The translations under genes and the position numbers were made by a program. From positions 1 to 64,000 of the forward strand of contig MNCI01005810.1 of the NCBI GenBank assembly GCA_015680685.1: a stretch of DNA of 64,000 nt. The letters run 5' to 3'. Source of the DNA: Gnetum montanum. Taxonomy: Eukaryota; Streptophyta; Gnetopsida; Gnetales; Gnetaceae. The notes under the pieces are model-generated. The model ran no database searches and was not told where the DNA came from. It was given only the letters and a program-made list of their open reading frames with translations. The stretch's first letter is position 1; every line of letters starts with the position of its first letter. This document shows, piece after piece, positions 33,645-46,361 of this stretch.

Positions 33645-35120
33645 CTACACACCAATGAAATAGGCCATTGATTCACACCTTGTAAAGGTCTTCATTGATT
33701 TCCATGAAGCATTTGACCTAATGAAGAGACTGTTATTTCTTCCTATAGTCGAAATCTTATGGCATTTTGTGAGTGAGAAGATAAGTGAGAATGACATCAT
33801 ACCATTTTGGTTCATTGAGTATTTTTTTATATATTGCACAAGCAAAGAGGAGTTCATTAGAAACTTGGTTAGAGAGTAAGCTCTCCTCCTCTTTGTTATT
33901 CCATCATAACCAAGACAAGTGATTGACAACCAGATTCTTAGTCTTCTTTCTCTCTATCATTGTAATATCAAACTCCTTCAAGATCACCAACCACCATATG
34001 ATACATAGGTTTACCATTGGCTTGTTCATGAGGAAGCAAATGGCACTATGGTCAGTGTGTACAAACACTTTGCAAGCACTTAGTGCTTGAACTTCTCTGG
34101 AGAATACACCATTGCCATTAGTTCTTTCTCTATTGTTGTGTAATTTAGCTATGCACCCACAACACTTCAACTTGTGTAGTGAGTGTAATATGGACATTTC
34201 TTGTCATCCAACCACATAAGCATGACTCCCAAGGCATACTTTGATGTGTCTGTGATTGTATGAAATGGTCCAGACTAGTTAGGTTCTCATAGAATTGGAG
34301 TCTTTACAAACTTCTGCTTGAGGCCCTAGAATGCATTTTTTCATTCCTTGGTCCAAATGAATGGAGCTTCTTTCTTTGTAAGCTTGAAAAACAATTTTGT
34401 AATCTTAGGGAAATTCTCTATAAAATGCTAGTTGTAGCCAATGTGTCCAAGGAATGACTAGAAATATTTAATGGCTTCTAGTTGGCTAGTTATTCCTTGG
34501 ATGACCCTTATTTTTTCAGGGTCCATCTTAATCCTTGCTTAAGAATTTTTGTGTCCTAGTACAATGCCCTCCTAAACCATTAGATGGATTTTTTGCCAAT
34601 TAAGTAGAAGATTTATCTCCAAACATCTTTTAAGCACTTGCTCAAGATAGTTCAAGGCTTGTTCAAATGTGGCACCATAGGTGGAGAAGTCATCCATGAA
34701 GACTTCCATCCCATAACTAATTTGTTGTTGAAAAAAGCTCAAGACTAAGCATTGTAATGTTTTAGGAGCATTGCATAGACTAAAAGATATTTTTTTATAT
34801 GAAAAATTCCCCTAGGGACTCATGAATGTTGTTTTGGCCTATTCCTCTAGCACGATCTAAATTTGGTTATAGCCACTATAACCATCTAGAAAGCTATAAT
34901 AGTAATTCCTAGATATAGTATCAAATACTTGATCCATAAATGGAAATGGAAAGTGATCTTTGAATATTTTCATATTAAATAAATAGAAGTCAATGCAGAC
35001 CTATCACTTTCCATCTTTCTTTGGCATAATCATGAGTGGGTTAACCCACTCACTATCTATAATGAAATAAATAAATCCCATGTTAAGGAGTTGTTCAATT
35101 TCCTCGTTGAGAATATGCTT
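33645..35120 (-). pseudogene. Reverse transcriptase and RNase H of E2
   Basis: In order on the minus strand: 'SEWVNPLMIMPKKDGK', 'FPFPFMDQVFDT', 'SFLDGYSGYNQI' (first Asp), the active-site region 'EVFMDDFSTYGATF' (about 34690), 'GIVLGHK', a thumb segment, then RNase H with 'HTITDTSKYALGVML', 'NYTTIEKELMAMV' and 'VHTDHSAICFLMNKP'. FMDD at the active site and the wording around it point to the Athila lineage. TAG stops occur at positions expected to be Trp or Gln, such as P-stop-G near 34800. The tail (33929-33645) leads into integrase. Confidence 0.85.
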
Positions 35121-36060
35121 TAATTTGTGATTCAGTTGCTACTATGGCTACCTCTTTGGCTTCATGGCTAGATTAGTGTAGATATTATGCTAACATATCC
35201 TAGGATTAATCTCTATGAGTTTAGGATATGACCAAGCAAAGACTATTGGCCATTTTTTGGCCACCCTCAACAACATCCATTTCTATTCATGAGCAAGATT
35301 GGCATTAATGATTTCTAGCTTGCCATTTTTCAAAAATGCATACTCCATGTTGGTAGGTAGATTTTTCAACTCTATAGGCACTTGTTTAAAGTTTTTAGGA
35401 ATTTCCAACTCTTCCCAATAGGTATCTTCATTTGTATCCTCAAAGAGGTAGTGATGAATTTACTCTAGTTCATCCATGCCTTCAACATAGGCACATGTTA
35501 GGCTCTTAGAAAGTTCTATGCTTCTAGGATCAACTGTCAGCCACTAGGTATCCTCCTTATTTTTGGCTACTGTATATAGATGCCTTTGAATATCTACCTC
35601 ATTTACACACTTTCTGCATGTAGAAATGGATGCTCTTTTCATAGACCAAATTTTTTGCATGTAGTTTCACTTTGTATCATTGTATGCAATGCATGGAACT
35701 CACTTCTTATTAATCTTTCCAAGTGCATTTTCCTTGGAAATTTTTAGGGAAAGATCTCTAATGTTAATTCATGCATCAACAATACTTAACAAAGGCCTTC
35801 CCATAATTGGTTGGGAAGTCCTCCATTCAATTGTGAAATTTAATTACCAAGAAATATATAGGATATGAGAACCCATAGACAATGGTCACAATGTCCTCAA
35901 CTAGTTCCAAAGTAATAGTGATGGGTTGATTTATCAATTATAAATAGATGTTTCTTTTCTTAAGAGGAGGTAGGTTTCAAGAATTGTACATTTCATGAGA
36001 AATCAGATTAACTCTAGAGCTTGAGTTATGAAGAGCCTTGCATGGCTCATTTCCAACAAT
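35121..36060 (-). pseudogene. Protease region of E2 (very decayed)
   Basis: The minus strand at 35.75-36.06 kb matches the protease relic of E5 (63.2-63.6 kb), which preserves more of the frame. No intact D-T/S-G triad could be read. The stretch 35.12-35.7 kb is a linker toward RT with only fragments such as 'LLMNRNGCC'. Confidence 0.5.
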
Positions 36061-38536
36061 CTACAAATAGATGAGAGGACTTCTAGGATTATATCTTTTC
36101 CTAGGAAGGTTGCCAACCTTAATCAAATCAGATATAGCATGGGTTAACATAGCTATGTAGATCTTGGGAGGCATTTGGTTTGAAGAGCTCTTGAAAGGAA
36201 TGGATGTAGAGGATGAAGGGGATGAGGGTTTAGTAGGGCTATTGGTTTGGAAGAATGGTCTTTTATAGGATATTGATTCCAAACCACTTAGTTGAGGAGC
36301 CAGTTGTAAGTTAATGATCCTAGTAGCATTACATTATTGTGATTGGGCTAGAAGCTCTTCCTACATGGATGGAAAAGGTACTAATTGGATTGAGGATGGA
36401 GGGGCATGTGTTGAAGGATGAGGAGGGTGATGGAGAATGAGCTTTGTAATACTCTAGAGGGTAGTAGTGATGTTGAAAAGAAGTGTGATCAAAAGAGTCA
36501 TGTGGAGACATTGGTTGCTAAACAAAACACTGATATGGATTTGGCTACCTATAAGGGTACTACTGCCTTGGTAGTGGCATCCCTCAAAACTATGATGTTG
36601 CCACTACTGATACTATTCATATAGTTGTGATGGACCACCACTTGAATAATAAGCCTATTGTTGTTGGTTGAACTTCCTTGGATTGCCTTAAGGATAGGGC
36701 AACCTTTTGGGTGCTTGTCTTTGTACTAGTATAGGATTCAGCATATACAATAGATTCCTATAAGTGTGACACAATAGGGAAACATCCCTTAGAATGATCA
36801 TTCTGGCAGATATCACATCCACCATTTTCATTTAATTCTAACTCCACAACCTCTTCTACTATTACCACCTTGTCCTTACCCTTTTGGTAGGCATATTTAG
36901 CTTCCTTCTCCTGTGGTCATTATCACTACCTTGTTCTTTTGATTCTTTTACAATTTTTAGAGTAATTTAAAATATTTCATCTAAATATTTCCACATTTTA
37001 TCAATGTTAGAAAAAATTTTAGACACCAATTTTTGAATTGGCAAGGTTTCTCATTGCACCACCACATCAAGTGGTGCTTCCCCCTCACTGTCATAGAATT
37101 GGACCTTTCTTTTTCTAATGGAAGGATCCTAGTTATACTCTTTAGAACTTTCTCATTTTCTTAACTCACCTTCTTCTTTTGTAGCATGATTTATTAACCC
37201 TTGAATCTAATGGTCTCTTAGTTCTAACAATTTCCCTTGAGCGTAGATCCCAAGAATTCTCCTCATTTTTTATTAGAGTCCATCTATGATATGGTGAAGC
37301 TACTCCCGTTGAGAATAATCATGGCCAAGACATCTATGCAAAAGGGAAGAATACCTACCCATGGTAGCATTTAAGGATTCATATGTTTCTTATTTCTAGC
37401 CTTGGATTTACCTTTGCAGGTTTGACACTCTAGAGTATGTCTAATACTTATCATTAAATAGTTCTATCATTGTACTCCATCAATGGATTGATTATGGTTC
37501 TAGAGACTAGTACTAGCTTTTTGCTTGCTTGATGAGAGTTTTGGAAAATAGCTTGAGCTTTCACCAATCATTTTCAATATTTTGTAAGGCATAGGCATTG
37601 TGAAAGGCTTGAAAATGTGTTTGAGGATCTAAGTTATATCCCCCTTTAAATCTAGGGATATTGTTCATGTGTAGCTACTTGATTCAGCTATCTTTCACAT
37701 GCTTGGTAGGAATTTTGATAGCCTTTGCAATGTTTCAACTAGCTAGTAGAGGTTCATCATCATGATCTCGGTGACTCTTGTGAGTTTTCCTATCATCCCT
37801 TCATTCATGGTGACCTCTACGAGTATCATTGTTATCTTGCCATCTATGTTTTTGCTCAGATTTGGAGGAGGAAGTTGAACTAGATGAAGAGGGTGAAGAG
37901 GGGGGAGGACTACCACCACCATGATATCTACCACTTCTATTTTTTTGTCATGATCATGATCCTTAAAGTGATTATCATTCCTCTTGTCTGAGTTCCTACT
38001 TTGACTACCTTTCTTAGAACCCCCACAACTATGAGGCTTATTGTTACTAGAACCTAGATTGTTGACCAATGATTTAAGATTTGGGTTCAACTTCACTTCA
38101 CTAGAGTTAAGAGGTGGAGAGTCTTCATGCTGAGAATCATTAGAAAGAGGTTTCTAATTAACCTTTTGATCTAGTAGGAATAAGGGGTTAGTGAATTATT
38201 TTCCCTTCATAGCTTTATGGTGCTTTTCCTATTGCCGATCTCGTCTATGTTGTGTTTTAGTGGGATAGTAGTCTTGAAAGTCATGATCTTCCATGATGTA
38301 CTCTCCATGAAGCTCCTCAATGTCCAACCTTGTAAGGGTTTGGAGTAGCATCTTGGGAATAGATCGATCGAAAGGCAATATAACATTACTATCCATGTCT
38401 TGCCACTACATTTGTTCATCCTAGTGGAGGATGCAAGTAAAATTGGGTATAGACTCATCAAGATGAGTATATATCACTTTGCATTCTTGTGGTTTTGTTA
38501 ACTTAGAATCATCTTACCTATGAGAAGAATAGGACA
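36061..38536 (-). pseudogene. Gag of E2
   Basis: The start is taken at the ATG at 38536 ('MSYSSHR'), the first good frame after the leader. A serine/histidine-rich N-terminal region is followed by 'DDEPLLA', 'MNNIPRFKGGYNLD', 'HFQAFHNAYALQNIE', 'TYSRVSNLQR', 'LLHRCLGHDY' and a zinc-knuckle-like 'CDICQNDHSKGC' (about 36795-36830), parallel to the gag of E1. The C-terminal 36282-36061 frame is Ser/Pro-rich. Stops are numerous. The 117-codon frame 37743-38096 is partly an out-of-frame shadow. Confidence 0.75.
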
Positions 38537-38691
38537 TTGTTGTTAGAAATAATTTCTTAGTGTGCTTGTAGTATAGTTTTGATTAATTGTTATATATTTA
38601 TTTTTTCAAATGATTATGACCTTAGGGTTTAATACAACAGTCCTAAATAATATTCACTGAGTCCTAGATAGTGTCCAGATCAAGCTACAAG

Positions 38692-38709
38692 TTCTCAAAA
38701 ATGGAGCCA
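38692..38709 (-). other. Primer-binding site of E2
   Basis: Minus strand TGGCTCCATTTTTGAGAA, one base after the LTR end. It agrees with the tRNA-Asp-type site at about 11 of 18 positions, including the opening TGGC. Less clear than in E1 because some differences are transversions. Confidence 0.55.
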
Positions 38710-38710
38710 A

Positions 38711-39589
38711 TGATGAGTGGCAAGTAGACCCTAGACCCAACTATATGAATCACTAAGCATTCATGCACAATCCAGTTGAATTTCATGGACTTATAGCCTT
38801 CTAAGCACACCAGTCTCTAGAAAGTGTAACTAAGTATTGTAATCATTATCTTTCCAATTACACTTGTGAAATGCAAAGGTATGGTTAAGTGAAATTGAGC
38901 CATATGATTTTTATCATTTTTATGTTTTGTGTTTTAAGTTGCCTAAGGGTAGAGAATGATGAATCAAAATAAGATAATTAAATTGCTAATTTAATAAAAC
39001 TAGCTACACCTATCTAATCATAACATAAGCATCCATTTCCACTTGTTGTATACATCTTAAACATGTTTAACACTATTGGGTTAACAAACATTAAGCATTA
39101 CTAAGATTATCAAGTGCTAAGCATATGCTCGAAGTGGTTGTAGTTATGTGCTTAATTAATCACAACTTAATCTATCTTAATTTAACCTAATTAATTATTT
39201 AATTACTTAAAGCATTAAAGGAAATTGCATAAAACATTAAATACATAAATAAATAATTAATCTATTTTAAAGTGCTACAAAGTTTATCAAAAGCTCATCT
39301 TTATTTTTGCACACACTATTGTGCTTAGGTATAATATTGCTTTAATAAAAATCTATACACACTTGACTCTTACTATGAGCACTTAGAAAAATACTTTAAC
39401 TTTCAAATGATAAAACTACAAGAGCTTTGCTACAACTATGACAAGATATGCCATAAAAATAGTGGGTGAGTGCATATTTATAGGCAAAAATAGATAGTAT
39501 ATCGATGGGGCCACATCAATGCATCAAATCATGTGTTGATGTGGTCTAGGCGATGAGGCCTAGTTGATAGGGCCTAGTCGATGCAGCCA
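38711..39589 (-). repeat. 5' LTR of E2
   Basis: The minus-strand end ('TTGCCACTCATCA') and the preceding 250 bases match the 5' LTR of E1 (for example 'AAAAATCATAT', 'CTTAACCATAC', 'GGATTGTGCATGAATGC'). A TATAAATA box lies at 39475-39482 on the minus strand, preceded by tandem-like words around CATCGACTAGGCC/CATCGCCTAGACC. The outer limit at 39588-39589 (CA on the plus strand) is a best guess; the right target-site copy cannot be checked. Confidence 0.72.
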
Positions 39590-40795
39590 ATTTATGATTA
39601 ATCTAATATTATCTTTTTTTACTTTTTTTATTTTTTTCATTGATGAACTTGAAGAGTGGATGTATAAAATACTAGCTCATTTTGCAATTATAATTAGAAG
39701 TAGTTCTATCAGAATCTTATTCTATCATAATGATGTTGCTTTAATTTTAAATTTAATAAAAGGATTGTAGCAAATGCTTAATACTCTTAATGACTTTTAT
39801 TAGCATTCAGAAGTAAAAGTTAATGTCCAAAAAAAAAATTATGATTTTTAGCACACAAAATAAGATGTACAATTTTACTATAGGAGATGAACGTGTAGAC
39901 ATAATTTCATGTTACAAATATCTTGTTTTTTAATACTCCGACAATTACAAATGGGATTATTACATTACTAAAAGGGTTAGAAATGGTATGAAAGCATTAT
40001 TTTCCTTAGAAATAAAAATAAAAGAAGGAATCTATTATAGTTTGAGATATCCAAAAACAACATTATCATACCATTGTTTAACCTACTATTCTTCATGGGT
40101 ATGTTTTATGGGGTCTTGCTCTATCAAATAAAGATTAAAAACAAATAGAAGTAATTTAAAATATTTCTTTGCTTGATGAATTTAAGGTGAAGAGCTGGAA
40201 AAAATATGATATCATGATTCTTGAAGAAAATATGATGTCATTAGAGATTGAAACTATTTGTTACTTTAATGCATCCACTTTAATCTTTCTCCATCTTGAT
40301 TAATGAATATTCCAAAAAAGTGATGATAGAAACTTATGATAAAGGATTTCTTTATGTAGAAGTTCTCTAGATTAATAAATAGAATATTCAAGGATACATT
40401 ATTTATTTTTGATCCTAACTAAGTTCATAAGATGGAATAACAAGCAACATATCAAAAACTTTGAGAAAATGTAGATGGCCAAAAAAAAATAAAATTATTT
40501 GAATATAGTATTAGGGGATGGGGGCTTAATTGAAAGGAAAATTATTTGTATGTTGCTATATCTCATTAGTGATAATGCATTATTACCAAAGCATGAATGA
40601 GATCTCATCATTTGAGAGTTGAAATAGGCAAATGATATAAAATTCCTCATAAAGAATGAATATGTTAACTATGCAATACAAATAACATTGAAGATGAACA
40701 CCACATTTTCTGGTAATGTCCTACATTGAAGTACATTAGATAGAGATGAAATATTATAGTTGTAAATTTGTTTGATTTGTTTCAAATGTTATTAG
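39590..40795 (+). pseudogene. LINE (non-LTR retrotransposon) RT relic
   Basis: Plus-strand frames show 'FIDELEEWMYKILAHFA', then 'LFYHNDVALILNLIKGL', in the place of the YADD-type catalytic loop (here YHND), 'MLNTLNDFY' and 'VKVNVQKKN'. Further on, 'CNTNNIEDEHHIFW' with a following CP corresponds to the C-terminal cysteine/histidine motif of plant LINE polyproteins (about 40675-40725). Many frameshifts and stops. The 5' part is missing; the E2 LTR ends right at its start, so E2 probably inserted into this LINE. Confidence 0.72.
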
Positions 40796-41401
40796 GAAAA
40801 CTTGCTAATTTTCTTAATAAAGTTTCAATTTCATGTTCATTTTCATAAACAAACTAGGATGTACATTTTAAAATTAATTTACAGCATAAAATAGTCAATA
40901 GACCTTACATGACTTGCTATACATGTCATTTTTAAAGAACCTAGACTAGTAATCTACATGCAGAAGATAAGATTAAAAGGCAAATAAATATTAGATTCAT
41001 TTTTATGAGGGAAATATTAACTTATTATTACAAGCTCTTAAAATATAAAATTGTTATAATAAGATGTATGTTTCATATCACCCATTGTATAAGGAAGTTT
41101 GAATGCAATTTTTATGCCTAACTATCTAATGACGAAGTGTAAGCTTAGTGGTAAGATTCTTGACATGGAAATCCCAAGTTAGAGATTTAATAAGTTCTAT
41201 AAAAGAAATTATAAAACTAGTGTAGTCTTAGTAGACAAATGTAAAAATTGAGTCTCATATATTAATAGCTTATGTTTTAATGTTTTAAAGTTAATCATTT
41301 AGGCTTCCAAGTTTCATATGTTTATAAATTATCGGATTTTGTTTTAACATTTCTAAGTTAACCATTCAAAATTTTCAATAACATAGTGTTATGAAATTAA
41401 T
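40796..41401. other. AT-rich stretch, nothing recognised
   Basis: No domain, repeat or RNA gene seen. Confidence 0.5.
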
Positions 41402-41815
41402 TAAATGGTTAATTTTTTTGGTTGAGAGGCCAACTACCAAGCATAGATCAGTAATGTTAAATAATATTTTGTCCATAATGCTCAAGAGAACCTATAGTAA
41501 TCCTAAATAATATTTTTTTATGAATAATGCTCCGTAATGCTCCAAGGATAACCTATAATTAACCCTAAAAAATATTATATTCATAATATGAAACATATTT
41601 GGTCCAAGCAAATCTGTAGCTTCTATGTTTGTGTCTTTATATTGCAATGCATAAATATGTTTATGTCTTGGTATTGTAATGTACATGGAATGAAATTTTA
41701 AAGGACGAGATCATGCATTGGAAAATAACAATCCATGAAAATTTAGAAATATTTTGTAGCATAAAATTTATTACCAAACTTGGAATTAGTTATCTTCTCA
41801 TCATGCAATCACTGT
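41402..41815 (+). repeat. Direct duplication, copy 1
   Basis: About 410 bp aligned end to end with 41949-42350, with shared words such as 'ATAATGCTCAAGAGAACCTA', 'TGTAGCTTCTATGTTTATG' and 'CTTGGAATTAGTTATC'. Both copies contain smaller 'ATAATGCTCCRTAATGCTCC' repetitions. No terminal TG/CA or inverted repeats were identified, so the element type is unknown. Confidence 0.85.
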
Positions 41816-41948
41816 GTGATCTGACCAAAAATGTTATGGAATTCATTGAATTTGGTAAAATGGCAACTTGGAAAATTTTCACTACAATAGATGAACTAAA
41901 ATTTAATTCAATTTTTGCAATATTCTCTTAGCCAAATTATAGATATAT

Positions 41949-42350
41949 ATTATTTTGGCCAAAAGTCCAACAACCATTCATAGATCATTAATGCTAAATA
42001 TTATTGTATTCATAATGCTCAAGAGAACCTATAGGTAATCCTAAATACTATTTTGTTCTATCTATAATGCTCCATAATGCTCCAAGGCTAGCCTATAATT
42101 ATTGCTAAAAAATATTACATCCATAATGCTAAACATATTTGCTCCAATCAAATTTGTAGCTTCTATGTTTATGGCTTCATATTACAATGCATAAGTATGT
42201 TTATTTCTTGGGATTATAATGCACATAGAATGCAATTTGAAATGGTAAGGGGGCATGCTTTGAAAAATAATAATCCATGAGAATTCAGAAATAATTTGCA
42301 ATTTTTCAAAACTTGGAATTAGTTATCCTCTCATCATGCAATTTATGGTT
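41949..42350 (+). repeat. Direct duplication, copy 2
   Basis: Second copy of the duplication described at 41402-41815, about 540 bp further on, diverged by scattered substitutions and small indels. Confidence 0.85.
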
Positions 42351-43329
42351 CATTAATCTAGATAAATACTATTTAGCTTATCCTTTCCATTTTGTTTATA
42401 CAAACCCACTATTTATGGCAATATTACAAAGAGTGATAAATCTTCTATTTTTATACACTCTATAAGTACACATGGTACTTCACTTTCACTTGGGAACACT
42501 GAAGTTTAAACAATCATGCCTTATTTTCTTGCAGATAGCTTTCAAAGCTATATTCCTTTTCACATAACTAAATTTTACAATTAAGACTATATTGATGATG
42601 TTGGGGAGGAAACCTAGATTGCATTATGAGAGGTGATTATGAAATATGCATGTTCAATTAGGAGCTTAAAAGGAATTCTTTGTACCTTACACATGACTCA
42701 ATTGACTTTTTAATTGTAAATTTTTAAATCTTTACCATATAGACATTGTAGCTTTCAATAAAAAAGAACATAGATCATTTCAATACTTGTATTATGATAA
42801 ATTATATGATTTTCTATACTATATGGGATGATATTAAAAGTTACTTTAACATTTTCAACTAGAACAAAATACCTTAACTAATGTTAACTGTTCACTTTAA
42901 GCCTTTGAGTATAATGGGATGATATAGGTACCTATGGATAACAAATGTTGAAACATGATTAAAATACATTATGTATATGTATATGCTAAGATAAACAAGG
43001 AAAAAAACAATGTTCTTTGATAATGAGAGATATTCATATGTTGCTATACATATACTGTGTATGAAATATTTACATTTAGCTCTCTAAAAAGAGAGAGGTG
43101 TTAATGTGGAGGACTCGATCGCAACTAGTTATTATCAAAACATATTCTAGATTTAGAGTACCTCCAAGAATATGAGAGGAAAAATGGATATATTTTTGTT
43201 GAGCATAATTGCTACTGCACTATTCTTTTAGAGATGCAAAATGTGATCTAGAAAGAAATGATGAAGAAATTGAATAAATTTTGTATTTATTTTATTTTTA
43301 GCTACCACAATTATAGTGTGATAATAGGA
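42351..43329. other. AT-rich stretch, nothing recognised
   Basis: Possibly the upstream part of the Helitron relic that follows, but no motif supports this. Confidence 0.4.
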
Positions 43330-44000
43330 CATCATGCATTGAAATCAATATTAATATTCTTAAAAAAAATATTATTGAAGCACCATTAAGAATCCAAGAA
43401 CTACATGAAGGACTACAAAATGTACCAACACATAAATTTGTTGATAATTTGATGAGATTTGGAACAAAAATACAATGAACACCTTCCTATTGGAGAAAAT
43501 GCAAAGCATAATTATTTGATTTGATAAATGAGATGGATACACCAACTATTTTTTTTACTCTAAGTATAGCAAATATTTACTGGATAGACCTACCTAAAGT
43601 AATATTTTTAGATAATCGATTAGAGAATTTTAAAATCAATGAGACTCATTAGCAATCTTCCACAACTTCCACTTATGAAGACGTTATACCATACATATCA
43701 TCTCAGATCCATGTGAAGAATTTATTGTTATAATTCAATACATTTGTAACCTTGGATGCTATTTATTGACAAAGGGGAGATGATCCATGACAACAAAGAT
43801 ATAGAGAAGTTTTAATAAATATACAAAAAGAAAAGATTAATGATGATAATTATGAATTTTTGAGCTTTAGAATGGATCTTTCATCCACATCAAATGGGCC
43901 AAATGGGTTTGAGGATTCTATGAATTTCTTTGATATAACCAATAAGATGCATATCCATAATGAAAAGGTGCATATTCATTTCTTGTTGTTCATCTAGAAG
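43330..44000 (+). pseudogene. Helitron Rep/helicase relic
   Basis: A plus-strand frame with a few stops shows 'TPSYWRKCKA' and 'MDTPTIFFTLSIANIYW', in the style of the Helitron helicase-like N-terminal domain (residues before the Rep motif). It is followed closely by 'REVLINIQKEKINDDNYEFL' and 'DSMNFFDITNKMHIHNEK', which resemble the C-terminal part of a PIF1-type helicase. The usual several hundred residues between these are missing, so the copy carries an internal deletion. Helitrons move by rolling-circle replication; neither terminus (TC...CTRR) was identified. Confidence 0.6.
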
Positions 44001-45227
44001 TCATAAAAATTATTATCCTTAAATCTTGTTCTTTATTCATAAGTTGTAAAATATTTGACTCAAATACCTTATTACTTATCAATGAAGAATATTTACTTGG
44101 CAAAATTATAGATATAAATTATAAATATATAACTAAGCTAGTCGTATAATCATATAAAATTTTAAATAATATGTTTGGTTATTTTATCTTAATACAAGGA
44201 GCAAATGACTTTTTGAAATATCTTTGATTGTTATTGTTCAGTCTTCCTCTTTCTTATCATCTTCCTTTGGTGAAGTATAAGTTCTTTATCTTGTCTTAAT
44301 TATATTTAATTTCTTAATTTTCTTAATTCTTATTATAGTATTTATTGTTTTTTCCCCTACCTCTATACCTTCCTCTTATTTCTCTTTGATTTAACATATA
44401 AGATTAATCAGTGAAATTGTTTTTCCTTTTTACCTTTATAGTTTGGATAGTTTTGATTTGTGTCATTAATTCATTGATGCTTAGCATATTCTAGTTTTTA
44501 GATATGATGATGTGTTCATGGTGTTTTCAAATCTAGGATCCATGTATAAGATTAAGATTACTTTCTATATTTTTTGTTTGGTAGAATGATGGTAGCGGTA
44601 AGATTTTATCTCTTCTTTTTGTTCTTATATTCTCTTAATTGTATTCTATTTGGGTCTTTAATGTCATGCATAATTTCAAAGCCTATTAAAATTATGTCAT
44701 GGTAGTAATTAATTTCTAGGAGGCCTAACATGGGTCTAGCCCAAAGAATAAAGTATTGTTTCCAATTGAAAATTATTAAACACTTTGAAACATCTTTAGA
44801 ATTCATGTTGATTAATAAGAAGATAACCTTGCTTTGATATACATTTTTTTTGGAATGATGGATTGAAAGTGTTGAAATCTTAACTTAAATTCCATCCAAC
44901 ACTTGAATTTTTATTAACCATGGGTTAGGATTTGCACAATTTAATATACCATGAGTTTTGGGATGAATGGAAATAGAGAGTAATTATTTTGAAAGGATAC
45001 CATAGCTTTACCATGAGCAATGGTCTTATAAAACCTAGAAAATTAGGAGTTTTCAATTTATCATAACTTTACCATGAGTCATGATGAATTTATTGATATA
45101 GGGGCTTGTTATAGACAAACTTAGCAAGGATGGCATGTATGCTACACTAAGGATAGGGATAAAGATAAGGATTACATCACATCATGCATGCTACTACACT
45201 TATTTATTTATATGACATGGCATCAAT
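44001..45227. other. AT-rich stretch, nothing recognised
   Basis: Possibly more helicase C-terminus up to 44200 ('LLINEEYLLGKI'); otherwise no feature. Open frame 44606-44806 (minus) is unsupported. Confidence 0.4.
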
Positions 45228-45830
45228 TTAGAGGGCTTTTAGGATTGCCTTATGAATGCTACATAACTTGGAGTGTGCCTTTTGATAGTTTGAACAAGTT
45301 TGGATAAGACATGACATTTCTTTGAGTAAACTTGATGGTGAGGAGAACATGTCTTGAGCATCTTCGAGTGCAGGTGTTTTGAACTTGAGTTCATTTTTAT
45401 AGATGGTAAATTCCTCAAAGAAATTGATGCATTGGAAGTAGGAATAGAGACCATGTTGATTTACGAACAACTGGCATCGATTGAGCAAAATATTGTCAAG
45501 CATGGAATGTTGCTAGAGATGATGTAGCATCTTTGGTTTCATGCATGTCCACTTTAGGTTATTGATAAGACAGTCGATGCAACCTGCCATGTTTAGAAAG
45601 AAATCTACTATGGGATACAAGTGAGAGATACTACTATTGGATTCTAGTGAAAAATATTGATGGATGTTACTACACCATGCCACATGTTTCTTGACTGTGT
45701 TCAAAGGCCAATGATACCAATTGTCATTATTAGGTGGAGTAGGAGTTGATGTGGATGAACTTTCTAGAGAGGCTTTGACCATGAAGCATTTGAGTTCTTT
45801 GGTCAAGGTATTAGGAAGGGCATTGGCATC
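45228..45830 (-). pseudogene. C-terminal region of E3 polyprotein
   Basis: Follows RNase H in the sense direction. Frames 45806-45513 and 45503-45228 give 'CDANALPNTLTKELKCF', an Asn-x-x-x-x-x-LT end-of-RNase-H motif, and then an unrecognised tail. A stop and frame change lie near 45510. Confidence 0.5.
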
Positions 45831-45899
45831 ACATGAAATTTTCTCAATAGTGAAAGAATATTGAGATAAAAGGAATTGCCAGTAGGAAAACTATTGGAG

Positions 45900-46080
45900 T
45901 TTGTGAGAGGCAATAATTTTTTCTTTTTAATAGAGTGGATAGATTAGAGGTGTTAGTTCAAATAATGAAATTTTCCTTGATCAAGTAAACATGGAACTTT
46001 TCTAACCCTTTGATGATGATGAGGATCTCCTTCTTTGCTGGCCAGTAGTTAAGCTCACTCTTGATGCATAGGAATAAATT
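45900..46080 (-). pseudogene. RNase H relic of E3
   Basis: The minus strand reads 'LNYWPAKKEILIII' and 'LEKFHVYL', followed by a stop and 'TNTSNLSTL', in the order of RNase H helix and third-acid motifs. The expected Asp is Asn in this copy. Confidence 0.6.
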
Positions 46081-46361
46081 GGTTCTACTCCTCATGATTT
46101 GGTTGCCTTAAGTAAAAATAATACCCATGTTTCATAGCTAGCATCCATGTTGAGAATATATAGCTTACTTAGCATCGGTTCTAATGGTGGTAACTTCAGG
46201 AAAAATTTCTTTAGTTGGATCACTTATTTAGTGGCCTTAGGAGTCCATGCAAACGATGTTGATTTTTTGAATTAATGAATGTTAGCTATTCTATCTAAGA
46301 GAAGATCAATATGTTTTGACACATAATTGATACATCCCAAAAACCTTAAACATTGCTCCTT

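Larger units (their letters stand above)
28308..39589 (-). mobile_element. E2: Athila-like Ty3/gypsy retrotransposon, interrupted by E1
   Basis: Reading leftward on the minus strand: 5' LTR (39589-38711), PBS, gag, protease, RT/RNase H, integrase, a non-coding stretch with an 85 bp tandem repeat, and the extra ORF, which is cut at 28307 by the E1 insertion. The remaining 3' end would lie left of the window. Shared gag motifs, shared extra ORF and similar LTR ends show that E1 and E2 are relatives. Heavy decay: most reading frames carry TAG stops. Confidence 0.8.

Noticed and set aside
37743-38096. Minus-strand frame of 117 codons with His/Asp-rich and hydrophobic parts
   Set aside because: It passes through the E2 gag in a mixture of frames; the gag frame next to it matches E1 and explains the region better.
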